Of a stretch of 64,000 nt of DNA, positions 34,947-43,669 are shown in pieces. This stretch comes from Clostridiales bacterium (lineage in GTDB: Bacteria; Bacillota; Clostridia; Lachnospirales; Lachnospiraceae), in contig JAGZJZ010000019.1 in NCBI GenBank assembly GCA_018365455.1, positions 1 to 64,000 on the forward strand. Reading direction: 5' to 3'. The first letter of the stretch is position 1, and the number at the start of each line of letters is the position of its first letter. The position numbers were made by a program, and so were the translations under genes. The notes below the pieces were generated by a model. It was not told where the DNA came from, searched no databases, and saw only the letters and a list, made by a program, of their open reading frames with translations.

Positions 34947-35690
34947 ATGACCACAATTTATTATTTTACAGGTACCGGGAACAGCCAGATGATTGCAGAA
35001 GAACTGGCTGCTTTACTTCCGGATTGTAAAACTGAAAAAATAACCCCGGAACTGGCAAAAGGAACTTCGGTGAGCGGATGCGCAGGTGTTGTATTTCCCG
35101 TATATTTTCTGGGTTTGCCCCACATTGTACGTGAATTTCTGACAAATGCAAAAATGCAAAAAGGAACCTATTGCTTTGCAGTGGCAAATATGGGAAACAT
35201 GACTGGAAATGCCCTTCCCTTCATCCGAAAGATATTAAAAACAAAGGGAGTCTGTCTTCAGGCGGAATACGCAATTAAAATGCCGGAGAATTATACACCG
35301 ATGTTTAAACCAGAGACAAATGCAGAACAAAAAAAGCTCTTCCATGCAGCAAGGCAAAAAATCAAAGTAATCGCTGACGATGTACGAAACCGGCGAAAAT
35401 TAAAACCGAAATTTTATCACCCGCTGTTCAATGTTTACCACAATTTTATGCATAGAGATATTGCGAAAATGGACAAAAACTTTACCGTCCAATCCACGTG
35501 TAACGGATGTGGAAAATGTAAGAAAATCTGTCCGGTATCCAATGTTTCAATAGAAAACGGGATACCGGAATGGCATCACAACTGTGAATATTGTTTTGCC
35601 TGCCTGCATTATTGTCCGCAAAAAGCCATCAATTGCGGCAAAAATACAATTAATAGAGAACGCTATCAAAATCCATATATCAAGCGCTGA
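34947..35690 (+). CDS. EFR1-family flavodoxin/ferredoxin fusion protein
   Basis: A 247-residue redox protein. Residues about 1-150 are a flavodoxin-like fold with the FMN-phosphate loop YYFTGTGNSQ. Residues about 180-235 hold two 4Fe-4S motifs, CNGCGKCKKICP and CEYCFACLHYCP. Such EFR1 proteins carry electrons in the cytoplasm of anaerobes. The start follows TTGGAGG. Control by the divergent TetR protein suggests induction by a small molecule, so it could serve reduction or detoxification of a specific compound. Confidence 0.93.
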   Translation: MTTIYYFTGTGNSQMIAEELAALLPDCKTEKITPELAKGTSVSGCAGVVFPVYFLGLPHIVREFLTNAKMQKGTYCFAVANMGNMTGNALPFIRKILKTKGVCLQAEYAIKMPENYTPMFKPETNAEQKKLFHAARQKIKVIADDVRNRRKLKPKFYHPLFNVYHNFMHRDIAKMDKNFTVQSTCNGCGKCKKICPVSNVSIENGIPEWHHNCEYCFACLHYCPQKAINCGKNTINRERYQNPYIKR

Positions 35691-35702
35691 TCAGAGTCAC
35701 AT

Positions 35703-36590
35703 TTAGCCGCATACGGTTATGGTGTAATCCGCCTCAAAAGTTTCGCCTGCATCTAACTTTTGAATTCCGGACTTATCCTGGATATTTCCTTTAAATCCTG
35801 CATCATCTGTCCGGCCATACCATGGCTCCAGGCATACAAAGGGGGCACCTGGTTTTGTCCAGATTCCCACATAGGGGAATCCCTCACAATTGATTTCTAT
35901 ATAAGGGGTTTTATCCGGTAATGCAAGTCCTACTTTTTGCAGCTGTGCATGTTCAAAAATCCATACACCGTCCTTAAACAGATCATTTTTCAGCGGGCAG
36001 AATCCATCCTTTGCGGTAAAGATTTCCGGTTTTTCTGTGAGCGCCAGACCATTTTCGTTAATGCGCAGGCATGTGTAATTCTCTTTATCGGAATACAAAT
36101 TCAAATAATAATCCTCCTGCGTCTCTCCCGCTTTAACCGGTGCAAGAAAAGCCGGGTGGGCTCCGATTCCAAAATACATGGCTTCTGCTTGCTCATTTAC
36201 TACCTTCCAGCAGATTTTGATTTCATTTCCTGATAAAATATGTGTAATATAAAGGGAAAACTTAAATGGGTACTTATTAAAGCTGTCATCTGTCCAGGTT
36301 AGTTTATGGCAAATGAGGTTGGGCTGGTGCTCTTCTACTGTAAATACGCTGTCTCTGGCAAATCCATGTTGTCCCATCCGATAGCTTTTATTATGATATT
36401 GATACTGTTCATCCTGAAGTGCACCTACAAAGGGAAAGAGTACTGGTGCGTGTCGGTTCCAATAAGCGGGATCTGCATTCCATAAGGCCTCTCTGCCGGC
36501 GTTCTTATCATATACCCGTGCAAACTCAGCACCAAAATCATTTACTTCTATTCGTAACGCTTCATTTTCTAAAACTCTGGTTTCACTCAT
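35703..36590 (-). CDS. Aldose 1-epimerase family protein
   Basis: A 294-residue beta-sandwich protein of the GalM/LacX group: NDFGAEFARVYDK near the N-terminus, PVLFPFVGAL, MGQHGFARD with a candidate active-site His, IGAHPAF and a C-terminal acidic region (CLEPWYGRTDD). ATG 36590 follows AAGGAG; an extra in-frame ATG at 36608 is less good. These enzymes interconvert alpha and beta anomers. The LacX-like subgroup has uncertain substrates. It is convergent with the EFR1 gene and separated by 12 bases. Confidence 0.9.
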   Translation of the reverse strand: MSETRVLENEALRIEVNDFGAEFARVYDKNAGREALWNADPAYWNRHAPVLFPFVGALQDEQYQYHNKSYRMGQHGFARDSVFTVEEHQPNLICHKLTWTDDSFNKYPFKFSLYITHILSGNEIKICWKVVNEQAEAMYFGIGAHPAFLAPVKAGETQEDYYLNLYSDKENYTCLRINENGLALTEKPEIFTAKDGFCPLKNDLFKDGVWIFEHAQLQKVGLALPDKTPYIEINCEGFPYVGIWTKPGAPFVCLEPWYGRTDDAGFKGNIQDKSGIQKLDAGETFEADYTITVCG

Positions 36591-36744
36591 AACCTGTCTC
36601 CTTTTCATAATGAAAGTTTATGTACCGTGTAAATTACACTATTAGCTAAAGCACATTATTATTATTATTTTACTACAACCCGGCCGGATTTTCTATTCAT
36701 TTTAACGGCTTCTTCCATAATATAGAAAAAATGGTTACATTCAG

Positions 36745-36943
36745 ACCGTGCCATACACAGGGCCGCACGGTATCGGAGCCAATAAAAAGGCAGCATTCGG
36801 GCATCGGCCCCTCGCCAAAGGCGACTTTAAATGGGCAGGTGCTGTTACTGTGAGCATCCGAAGGGTGTCTACAGTAACAAAAAATGCAAAATAACGGGCA
36901 CAAAATCCGGAAACAGTTTTTGTGAGACAGTCATTTTGCATTT
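36745..36943. other. Hairpin-rich non-coding segment (possible structured RNA or dispersed repeat)
   Basis: Within the 377-base gap before the adenine deaminase stop lie several strong inverted repeats: ACCGTGC/GCACGGT (36745-36771), TCGCC-AAA-GGCGA (36812-36824), GTTACTGT/ACAGTAAC with an inner CATCC/GGGTG stem (36844-36878), and AAATGCAAAAT/ATTTTGCATTT (36882-36943). Short minus-strand ORFs across it look spurious. Function unknown. Confidence 0.5.
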
Positions 36944-36985
36944 ATCATTTGTTTTAGTTAGAGTCTGTATTTAAACAAGTTCTTT

Positions 36986-38749
36986 TTAAAGAATTTCCAC
37001 ATCAATTAATTTATGATTTATGACATCTATCAGTCCTTTATCAGTAAGCCCCAATTCCGGTACGGTGGGCAGAGAGATGAAGCTTAATGACATAAAGGGA
37101 GCAGACATATTACATCCCAGGTTCTTAGCTGCATCATTCATAACATCCAGTTCTTCCATTATTTCATCGGCATTTTTTTCGCTCATCAATCCGCCAATTG
37201 GCAGACACATCTGGTGGGTTACTGTCCCATTGCATGCAACGGTAAGTCCACCGTTCATCTCAGCTACTCCGTTTACTGCTGCTGCCATATCTCTATCATT
37301 GGTACCAACTACAACGATATTGTGGTGGTCGTGTGACATGGAATATGCCAGAGCGCCATTTTTCAGTTCAAATCCATGTACAAATCCCATGCCGATATCG
37401 CCTGATTTTCCATAACGCTCTACTACAGCCAGTTTTAAAATATCACGTTCTGTATCCGAAATAATTTCTCCTTCCCGGACTGGCAAAATGTCGATCAGTT
37501 CTTTATTGATTATCTGGCTGGGAATTAAATCAATCACACGAACATTTGCCTGAGTACCATTGGATTTTGCCTTAAAGGAAAAGGATTCTTCCGTAACCGG
37601 TTTTTTCAAAATCACGGTATTTTTAATCCACTCCGGATATTCGGTTACCTTGCATTCCTTTAGAAGCGCATTGTCTTCTGCAACTATTTTTCCTTCAAAA
37701 ATGACAACTGAGGGTTTAATATTTGTAATATCACAGACAATTTGTATATCAGCAAGCCTTCCTGGCGTGATACTTCCTACTTCATCTTCCATTCGGAAAT
37801 GTTTTGCTGCGTAAATAGTAGCCATTTTAATTGCTTCAACAGGGGGGATTCCCAGTGCTATTGCACGGTTGACATTATAATTAATATGTCCTTCCTGCTG
37901 GATCTCTCTGGCGTGTTTATCATCGGTGCAGAACATGAGGTTTTCCAGTGGAATTTGCTCCTTTACAGCACCTTTTATCAATTCCTCTACGTTTCGTTCA
38001 CTGCTGCCTTCGCGGATCAGAACCTTCATGCCCACACGGAGTCTGGCAAGCATTTCTTCTGCGTTCACACATTCATGGTCATCGGAAATACCGGAACTGG
38101 CATATACATTGAGTTCCTGGCCTAATCTTCCGATTGCATGTCCATTCACAATTTTTCTCTGTGCAAGTGTGTCAGCAACTTTATGGATGTATTCTTCTTT
38201 GACAAATAAGATTTTGGATGGATCCAGTTCACCCAGACTGATACTCTCCTCCCATTCCATAATCTTCTTTACTTCTTTTTCACCAAGGATGGCGCCGGTT
38301 GTTTCTAAGCCCGGAGCGGTGGGAACTCTGGAAGATACTTCAATAAGCATGCGGTAAGGCAGGCGGTCCATAGACACTAACATCTCCCTTAAGCCCTCTT
38401 CCCCTGCTACATTGGCGATTTCCATAAGGTCTGCACATAAGGTGGTGGTACCCTGGGGAACGACCACCGAGGCCAATGCTTCCGGAGACAGCATGGTTGA
38501 CTCAAAGTGCATATGAGTATCAATAAATCCCGGTATGGCATATTTGCCGCTGCAATCCAGACATTCTTTTGCTTCAAGACCGGCATTTGGTTCAATGGAA
38601 ATGATCCGTTTATTTTTGATGTATATATCTGTCCGGTATATTTCGTTGGTATATACATTAACAAGACAGACATCTTTTAGTTTCAGATCACAGGGATATT
38701 TTCCAAGACCTGTTTCAATGGTATTTTTTATTTCTTCAAATGTACGCAT
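36986..38749 (-). CDS. ade: Adenine deaminase
   Basis: A 587-residue amidohydrolase that converts adenine to hypoxanthine plus ammonia. Metal-binding HMHFE is present in GFIDTHMHFESTML (about 77-90). Other family marks are the NGHAIG and DDHE motifs, the FCTDDKHA metal site and the Ade C-terminal domain with SHDHHNIVVVGTN. Length equals the family norm. It starts 15 bases after the permease gene stop with AGGAGG, so the two form one operon. Together they import and deaminate adenine. Confidence 0.95.
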   Translation of the reverse strand: MRTFEEIKNTIETGLGKYPCDLKLKDVCLVNVYTNEIYRTDIYIKNKRIISIEPNAGLEAKECLDCSGKYAIPGFIDTHMHFESTMLSPEALASVVVPQGTTTLCADLMEIANVAGEEGLREMLVSMDRLPYRMLIEVSSRVPTAPGLETTGAILGEKEVKKIMEWEESISLGELDPSKILFVKEEYIHKVADTLAQRKIVNGHAIGRLGQELNVYASSGISDDHECVNAEEMLARLRVGMKVLIREGSSERNVEELIKGAVKEQIPLENLMFCTDDKHAREIQQEGHINYNVNRAIALGIPPVEAIKMATIYAAKHFRMEDEVGSITPGRLADIQIVCDITNIKPSVVIFEGKIVAEDNALLKECKVTEYPEWIKNTVILKKPVTEESFSFKAKSNGTQANVRVIDLIPSQIINKELIDILPVREGEIISDTERDILKLAVVERYGKSGDIGMGFVHGFELKNGALAYSMSHDHHNIVVVGTNDRDMAAAVNGVAEMNGGLTVACNGTVTHQMCLPIGGLMSEKNADEIMEELDVMNDAAKNLGCNMSAPFMSLSFISLPTVPELGLTDKGLIDVINHKLIDVEIL

Positions 38750-38764
38750 AGCGTTCCTCCTGAT

Positions 38765-40147
38765 TTATAAAATAATGTCCAGTACGAGATAAATAACGAA
38801 CAGGACAGTCAGTACTTTTACGGTACCGGTCAATTCTTTAGACTTTCCGGCTGCGATTTTACCTACGGTGTAACCAATCATACCAAACAGAATACCATAT
38901 GCGATATTATAGGAAAATGGCATAAATGCAACGGTTAAAAATACCGGAAGTGCGATGGATATATCCTTCAGATCAATACTGCGAAGGGGTTCTATCATAA
39001 AAATACCTACCATAACAAGGGCAGGTGCCGTCGCTATAGATGGAACCATTAAAAATACCGGAGAGAAAAACAGTGCCAGAAGAAACAGTACTCCTGTCAC
39101 ACAGGCAGTCATACCGGTACGTCCGCCTTCGGCAATACCTGTGGTACTTTCCGCACCGTAGATGGTAACGGTATTCGTACCAAGCAGCGCTCCGATAGCG
39201 GCGCCTCCGGCAGAGACGAATAATGCTTTTCCTGCACATGGAAGATTCCCGTCTTTGTCCAACAGCCCGGCTTTGGAGGCAACGCCTAACAATACTCCGA
39301 TGCTGTCAAATAAATCTACAAACAGGAAGCTGATAATTGCAAATATAACACCTAAGACGATCACCGGTGCACCGGTAAACATTCCCTTTATGGATAACTG
39401 GCCTAACGTTGGTGCCAGTGCTTTAACCGGATTGTCAAATGCAACAAGTGTATCCGGAAGCTGTGTGTATGATGTTCCAGTGAGTGGATTGGTTATAAAA
39501 ATGCCGATCACGGTGATTCCAAGGATTCCAATGAGTATGCCGCCTTTAACCTGTTTGATGACAAGAACCGCCATGACGAAAATTCCGGCTAAAGCAAGCA
39601 GTGCACCCGGATTGGATAAATCGCCTAATGTTAAAAGTGTATCTTTGGATGCGGTGATAATGCCTGCCTGATGCAGACCGGTAAATGCGATAAAAAAGCC
39701 TATACCGGCCCCCACGGATAATTTTATACATTCCGGCATGGCATCAACGATTTTTTGCTGCACCTTCAGGATGCTTAAAAGCATGAATGTAACACCTGAT
39801 ATAAAGACACAGGCAAGTGCATTTTGCCAGGTGAGACCCAGAGTATTTACAACGTAATAGGCAAAGTATGCGTTAAGACCCATTGCAGGTGCCAGTGCAA
39901 AGGGAAGATTTGCCCAGATTCCGATCCAGATACAGGCAATCGCTGAAGCCAAAGCAGTCGCCCAGAACACTGCTTTCGTGTCCATTCCGGCAGCAGACAG
40001 AATTGCCGGATTTACGGCTACTATGTACACACAAGTCAAAAAAGTTGTCAATCCTGCAACCATCTCGGTTCTGGCATTGGTACCCCGTTCCGATAAGTGA
40101 AAAATTTTCTCCAGCATAGGGATTTGTTTTTGTTTCCTCTCCATCAT
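38765..40147 (-). CDS. NCS2-family adenine/hypoxanthine/guanine permease (AzgA-like)
   Basis: A 460-residue membrane protein with about 12-14 hydrophobic segments. AzgA-group markers are ARTEMVAGLTTFLTCVYI, NPAILSAAGM, ALAPAMGLNAYFAY, GIGFFIAFTGLHQAGI and TTGIAEGGRTGMTA. These permeases use a proton gradient to import purine bases. The start follows AAGGAG with ten bases spacing; a second ATG is adjacent. It is upstream of ade and downstream of a palindromic operator at 40176-40192. Confidence 0.94.
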   Translation of the reverse strand: MMERKQKQIPMLEKIFHLSERGTNARTEMVAGLTTFLTCVYIVAVNPAILSAAGMDTKAVFWATALASAIACIWIGIWANLPFALAPAMGLNAYFAYYVVNTLGLTWQNALACVFISGVTFMLLSILKVQQKIVDAMPECIKLSVGAGIGFFIAFTGLHQAGIITASKDTLLTLGDLSNPGALLALAGIFVMAVLVIKQVKGGILIGILGITVIGIFITNPLTGTSYTQLPDTLVAFDNPVKALAPTLGQLSIKGMFTGAPVIVLGVIFAIISFLFVDLFDSIGVLLGVASKAGLLDKDGNLPCAGKALFVSAGGAAIGALLGTNTVTIYGAESTTGIAEGGRTGMTACVTGVLFLLALFFSPVFLMVPSIATAPALVMVGIFMIEPLRSIDLKDISIALPVFLTVAFMPFSYNIAYGILFGMIGYTVGKIAAGKSKELTGTVKVLTVLFVIYLVLDIIL

Positions 40148-40175
40148 TTCTCTTTTCTCCTTAATTCATAATATG

Positions 40176-40192
40176 GGTAATATGGTATTACC
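40176..40192. promoter_or_regulatory. GntR operator candidate before the purine operon
   Basis: GGTAATA-TGG-TATTACC is a perfect palindrome 28 bases upstream of the permease gene. Its half GGTATTACC also occurs at 41015-41023, upstream of the GntR gene. That fits one regulator binding both promoters. Confidence 0.65.
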
Positions 40193-40207
40193 TTTGCTTT
40201 TTCTATA

Positions 40208-40231
40208 AGAAAAGGCTATTCTAGAATAACC
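40208..40231 (-). terminator. Weak terminator after the GntR gene
   Basis: On the minus strand AAGGTTATTC-TA-GAATAGCCTT forms a stem with one mismatch, followed by TTCTT. It may separate the regulator gene from the permease-ade transcript. Confidence 0.55.
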
Positions 40232-40990
40232 TTAATCTTTGTAAACATCTTTTACCCTAATCATATTAAAGCGTATGTAATCGGTGTTATAAAATTCTGT
40301 ATCTAAAATAACCGGACGGTTATTCTGATCATAATTAATGCCATGAAAGCACAACACACTGCTGCACTCCATTTTTTCACTGCATCTGCTGTAATGTTTC
40401 ATTTTTACCAAATCCATGGTTTCGATTTCAATCTTATCCCGCTTGATAATGCAACCTGCTTTATGTTTCAAGATATGAAAAATGGATAATTCGTTCAGTT
40501 CCTCTGATTCAGGATCCTGATTAAAATAATCGCAGGGAACTCTGTCAATACTGACAATTGCCGGATGTTGATCCGCAAAATAAAGTTTCTCCAGAAGATA
40601 ATAAGGAGTTCCTACGGGTATTTCCAGTTTTCTGCTCACTTCTCCATCGCTGAACAGCTTTTCAAACCGCTGTATTTCAAATTTTGCTTCATAACCCGAA
40701 TCCCGTATCAATTGGCGGAATTCCCCACCGGGCAATAAGCTGGTCTTAATTTGCAGAGCATCCGGATTAACGAATGTTCCTTTTCCGTGTATCCGCAGGA
40801 TCAGTCCCTCTTTTTCCAGGTCATCCAGTGCCCGTCTGATCGTCACGCGGCTGACTGAAAAATTTTTCGCCATTTCATTCTCCGGCGGAAGCTTTGTTCC
40901 CAGTTTTGCGTCCATTCCACGGATGTATTTTATCAAATATGCCTTTACAGAATTGCTTAAATTAACCTTTTCCATTGGCAGTATTTCCAT
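40232..40990 (-). CDS. GntR/HutC-type transcriptional regulator
   Basis: A 252-residue regulator. The N-terminal winged helix (about 10-75) has LPPENEMAKNFSVSRVTIRRALDDLEKE-type spacing and the IHGKGTFV wing. The C-terminal UTRA domain (about 95-245) has YYLLEKLYFAD, SIDRVPCDYF and VILDTEFYNTDY. The start is uncertain between ATG 40990 and ATG 40975. It precedes the adenine permease and deaminase genes, so it probably senses a purine-related ligand or metabolite and controls them. Confidence 0.9.
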   Translation of the reverse strand: MEILPMEKVNLSNSVKAYLIKYIRGMDAKLGTKLPPENEMAKNFSVSRVTIRRALDDLEKEGLILRIHGKGTFVNPDALQIKTSLLPGGEFRQLIRDSGYEAKFEIQRFEKLFSDGEVSRKLEIPVGTPYYLLEKLYFADQHPAIVSIDRVPCDYFNQDPESEELNELSIFHILKHKAGCIIKRDKIEIETMDLVKMKHYSRCSEKMECSSVLCFHGINYDQNNRPVILDTEFYNTDYIRFNMIRVKDVYKD

Positions 40991-41014
40991 TTCACCCACA
41001 TCCTTCCCATTAAA

Positions 41015-41023
41015 GGTATTACC
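41015..41023. promoter_or_regulatory. Half-operator upstream of the GntR gene
   Basis: GGTATTACC matches the right half of the operator at 40176-40192 and lies 25 bases before the GntR start, so autoregulation is likely. Confidence 0.5.
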
Positions 41024-41155
41024 TTATTACTTTTATCATATTTGACAGTAAACGTCAAGATATTTTCTAACCTGTCTCCATGAAAATAATAAGCTGGCTC
41101 TAAGTAAACACGAATCATGGCATTTTAGATGTTTCAATTCGTGTCATTCCATATA

Positions 41156-41355
41156 TTGACATTTTTCGCGGTCTATATTAAACTGTGAGTATATTAACAA
41201 CTGAGGTTAATATATTTGACTCATAGCCCGGATCCCACGTCTGGGCTATACCCGTATGAATAATAGGTATGATTAATATTCTTATTAATACAATACCTTC
41301 ACAGGTCGTATACTTTGTAAGAGGATATCGTATGATTAATATGCGTATTAATACA
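41156..41355 (+). promoter_or_regulatory. Promoter and structured leader upstream of the dus gene
   Basis: TTGACA (41156-41161), 17 bases and TAAACT (41179-41184) make a plausible promoter. The following sequence has TATATTAAC/GTTAATATA (41190-41214), ATAGCCC/GGGCTAT (41223-41249) and two 26-base direct repeats, 41267-41292 and 41330-41355, matching at 24 positions and each nearly palindromic (ATTAATA and TATTAAT). The leader before dus would be about 270 bases. It matches no riboswitch I know. Confidence 0.5.
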
Positions 41356-41463
41356 GAACGGTTCACAAATTGAAATCTCAGGTTGTCTTTCTATAATTCT
41401 TTGTATATAATGATCTAAAAGTAAATCCAAACTCAAACCCACACAATAACAGGAGAAGACATC

Positions 41464-42423
41464 ATGCGCTACTATTTTGCCCCGATGGAAGGCATAACCG
41501 GGTATATTTATCGGAATGCCCATCATACATTTTTCCCAGGTGTAGATAAATATTTTACGCCATTTCTAGTACCGAACCAGAAACGGCGTTTCTCATACCG
41601 GGAGATGCAGGACATCATGCCGGAACATAATAATCAGATTCGTCTGGTTCCTCAGATTTTGACAAATCAGGCAGATGCATTTATCTGGACGGCGCTGGAA
41701 TTAAAACAATTGGGATATAATGAAGTAAATCTGAATCTTGGCTGCCCATCCGGTACGGTAGTATCCAAAAAGAAAGGATCCGGCTTTCTTGCCTTTCAGG
41801 ATGAATTGGATCTGTTTCTGGATAAGGTATGCTCGGAACTGGATATGAAAATTTCGATTAAGACTAGAATCGGCAAAGACAGCCCGAAAGAATTTTCTGA
41901 ACTTATTCAGATTTATAATAAATATCAATTGGAAGAACTGATTATTCACCCCAGAATCCAAAAAGATTATTACAAAAATTCGCCTGATCTAGAAGTATTT
42001 GGCACTGCTTTGGCATCATCCGTTAATCCCGTCTGCTATAATGGGGATCTGTTTACGGTTCATGACTATGAAAAATTTGTGGAACAATTTCCTGATATTC
42101 AAACAATTATGCTTGGCAGGGGGCTGTTGATGAATCCCGGTCTGTTACAAGGTATTGAAAATCACAAGCTGCTTAACAAAGACCATTTTCTGCAATTTCA
42201 TAATACAATATATCAGGGCTATCAGGAGACTATTTCCGGCGGTAAAAATGTTCTATTTAAAATGAAAGAGCTTTGGTTTTATATGGGACGTATGTTTACG
42301 AATCCGGATAAATATCTTAAAAAAATAAATAAGGCAGAAAAACTCATTGATTATGAAATGGCTGTTTCAAATCTATTCCGGGAACAGGAAATCATGGATA
42401 ATAACACTACGATTTCATTATAG
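41464..42423 (+). CDS. tRNA-dihydrouridine synthase family protein
   Basis: A 319-residue FMN-dependent TIM barrel that reduces uridines in tRNA. Family motifs are FAPMEGITGYIYR at the start, VPQILTN, the catalytic-Cys segment LNLGCPSGTVV, KKKGSGFL, ISIKTRIG and IIHPRIQ, and IMLGRGLLMNPGL for the phosphate site. AGGAG precedes ATG 41464. The C-terminal helical domain (about 245-319) is complete. Which Dus subfamily and tRNA position is unclear; this short type is common in Clostridia beside DusB. Confidence 0.92.
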   Translation: MRYYFAPMEGITGYIYRNAHHTFFPGVDKYFTPFLVPNQKRRFSYREMQDIMPEHNNQIRLVPQILTNQADAFIWTALELKQLGYNEVNLNLGCPSGTVVSKKKGSGFLAFQDELDLFLDKVCSELDMKISIKTRIGKDSPKEFSELIQIYNKYQLEELIIHPRIQKDYYKNSPDLEVFGTALASSVNPVCYNGDLFTVHDYEKFVEQFPDIQTIMLGRGLLMNPGLLQGIENHKLLNKDHFLQFHNTIYQGYQETISGGKNVLFKMKELWFYMGRMFTNPDKYLKKINKAEKLIDYEMAVSNLFREQEIMDNNTTISL

Positions 42424-42461
42424 TCTGTCTGAGATTGGCAACTGACAGGGGTCTATTGGAA

Positions 42462-42527
42462 AGTTATGCGGAAAAATATTTTGTTTAACCGCGTAACCTG
42501 GTATTTTTCACAGGTATGTGCTATAAT
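42462..42527 (+). promoter_or_regulatory. Inverted repeat and extended -10 promoter before the XerS-like gene
   Basis: GTTATGCGG (from 42462) and CCGCGTAAC (42489-42497) pair with one mismatch. Downstream, TGCTATAAT (42519-42527) is an extended -10 element 43 bases before the recombinase start. The inverted repeat may be the terminator of dus or a recombinase binding site. Confidence 0.5.
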
Positions 42528-42569
42528 CTTTGTACTATAGAATTAAAATAAAATTATTTTGGAGGGTAC

Positions 42570-43628
42570 ATGGCTAATCTTACATATAGAGATCAGGAAA
42601 AAATTATGAATACGGAGAAGCTGCGGGAAATGCTTCTGGAGCTGCCGCCCTATGTAAAGGATTTCTTTCGGGCGAAGGAGCCAACAACCAGTGATAAGAC
42701 AAGAATTTCTTATGCATATGATTTACGTGTATTTTTTCGCTTCTTACAGTCTACCAATCCTGTTCTGGCGGAGAAAAATTTAAAAGACATCAAACTGGAT
42801 GATCTCTCACTGCTTCAACCAGTGGATTTTGAAGAATATCAGGAATATCTCAAAGCGTATACCACCAGTGAAAGCGGCTCATACGAGACAAATTCCAGAA
42901 CAGGGATATCAAGGAAGATGTCAAGCATCCGAAGCTTTTTTGAATATTTGTGCAAAAGGCAGCTGGTTCCTGCTAATCCTGCCCGCATGGTGGATATGCC
43001 GAAACTCAGCGATAAAGCGATTATCCAGCTGGATCCGGATGAGGTGGCTAATCTGCTGGATCATATAGAGAACTGCGGCAATGAATTATCCGGTGTCCAG
43101 CTTTACCATTATAATAAGCATAAATACCGCGATCTGGCAATCATTACGCTTCTTCTGGGAACCGGGATACGTGTGTCCGAATGCGTCGGGCTTAATATTT
43201 CCGATGTGGATTTTAAAAATAACGGAATCCGTATTATACGAAAAGGTGGAAATGAGATGGTTGTTTATTTTGGATCAGAAGTGGAAAATGGTCTGAAGGA
43301 TTATCTGGAATTATCCAGGAATTCCATTACACCAATTGCGGGACACGAAGATGCATTGTTCCTTTCCAACCTTAGAAAACGAATTAGCGTAGATGCGGTG
43401 GAAAAATTAGTAAAGAAATACAGTTCTGCAGTAACGGTTAAAACAATTACACCTCATAAACTCCGTTCTACTTACGGTACGGCTCTATATCAGGAGACTG
43501 GGGATATTTATATTGTTGCTGATGTACTAGGGCATTCTGATGTAAATACAACTAAAAAACATTATGCGAAACTGAAGGATGAACGGCGACGGGCTGCTTC
43601 TAAAGCGGTGAAGCTGCGGGAAAGATAA
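42570..43628 (+). CDS. Tyrosine recombinase, XerS/XerD-like
   Basis: A 352-residue site-specific recombinase with an N-terminal SAM-like domain (about 20-150) and a catalytic domain (about 160-345). The catalytic set is complete: Arg in GTGIRVSECVGL, Lys in RKGGN, HKLR in TPHKLRSTYG, His in LGHSDVNTT and the Tyr nucleophile in KKHYAKL. Length and the HKYRDLAIITLLLGTGIR pattern are like XerS, the single chromosome-dimer resolvase of streptococci. It has its own promoter and GGAGG site. Either a housekeeping Xer or a mobile-element integrase is possible; single copy and lack of cargo favour the former. Confidence 0.9.
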   Translation: MANLTYRDQEKIMNTEKLREMLLELPPYVKDFFRAKEPTTSDKTRISYAYDLRVFFRFLQSTNPVLAEKNLKDIKLDDLSLLQPVDFEEYQEYLKAYTTSESGSYETNSRTGISRKMSSIRSFFEYLCKRQLVPANPARMVDMPKLSDKAIIQLDPDEVANLLDHIENCGNELSGVQLYHYNKHKYRDLAIITLLLGTGIRVSECVGLNISDVDFKNNGIRIIRKGGNEMVVYFGSEVENGLKDYLELSRNSITPIAGHEDALFLSNLRKRISVDAVEKLVKKYSSAVTVKTITPHKLRSTYGTALYQETGDIYIVADVLGHSDVNTTKKHYAKLKDERRRAASKAVKLRER

Positions 43629-43669
43629 CAATCTATTATAAATAAGAAATTATGAAAGGCGGGTATCAG

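Noticed and set aside
36697..36941. Short minus-strand ORFs in the gap after the aldose epimerase gene
   Set aside because: They cross strong hairpins, overlap each other and lack ribosome-binding sites. The region is better described as structured non-coding DNA.
41160..41463. A purine riboswitch upstream of the adenine or dus genes
   Set aside because: I looked for the conserved junction and loop sequences of the purine class in both orientations and did not find them.
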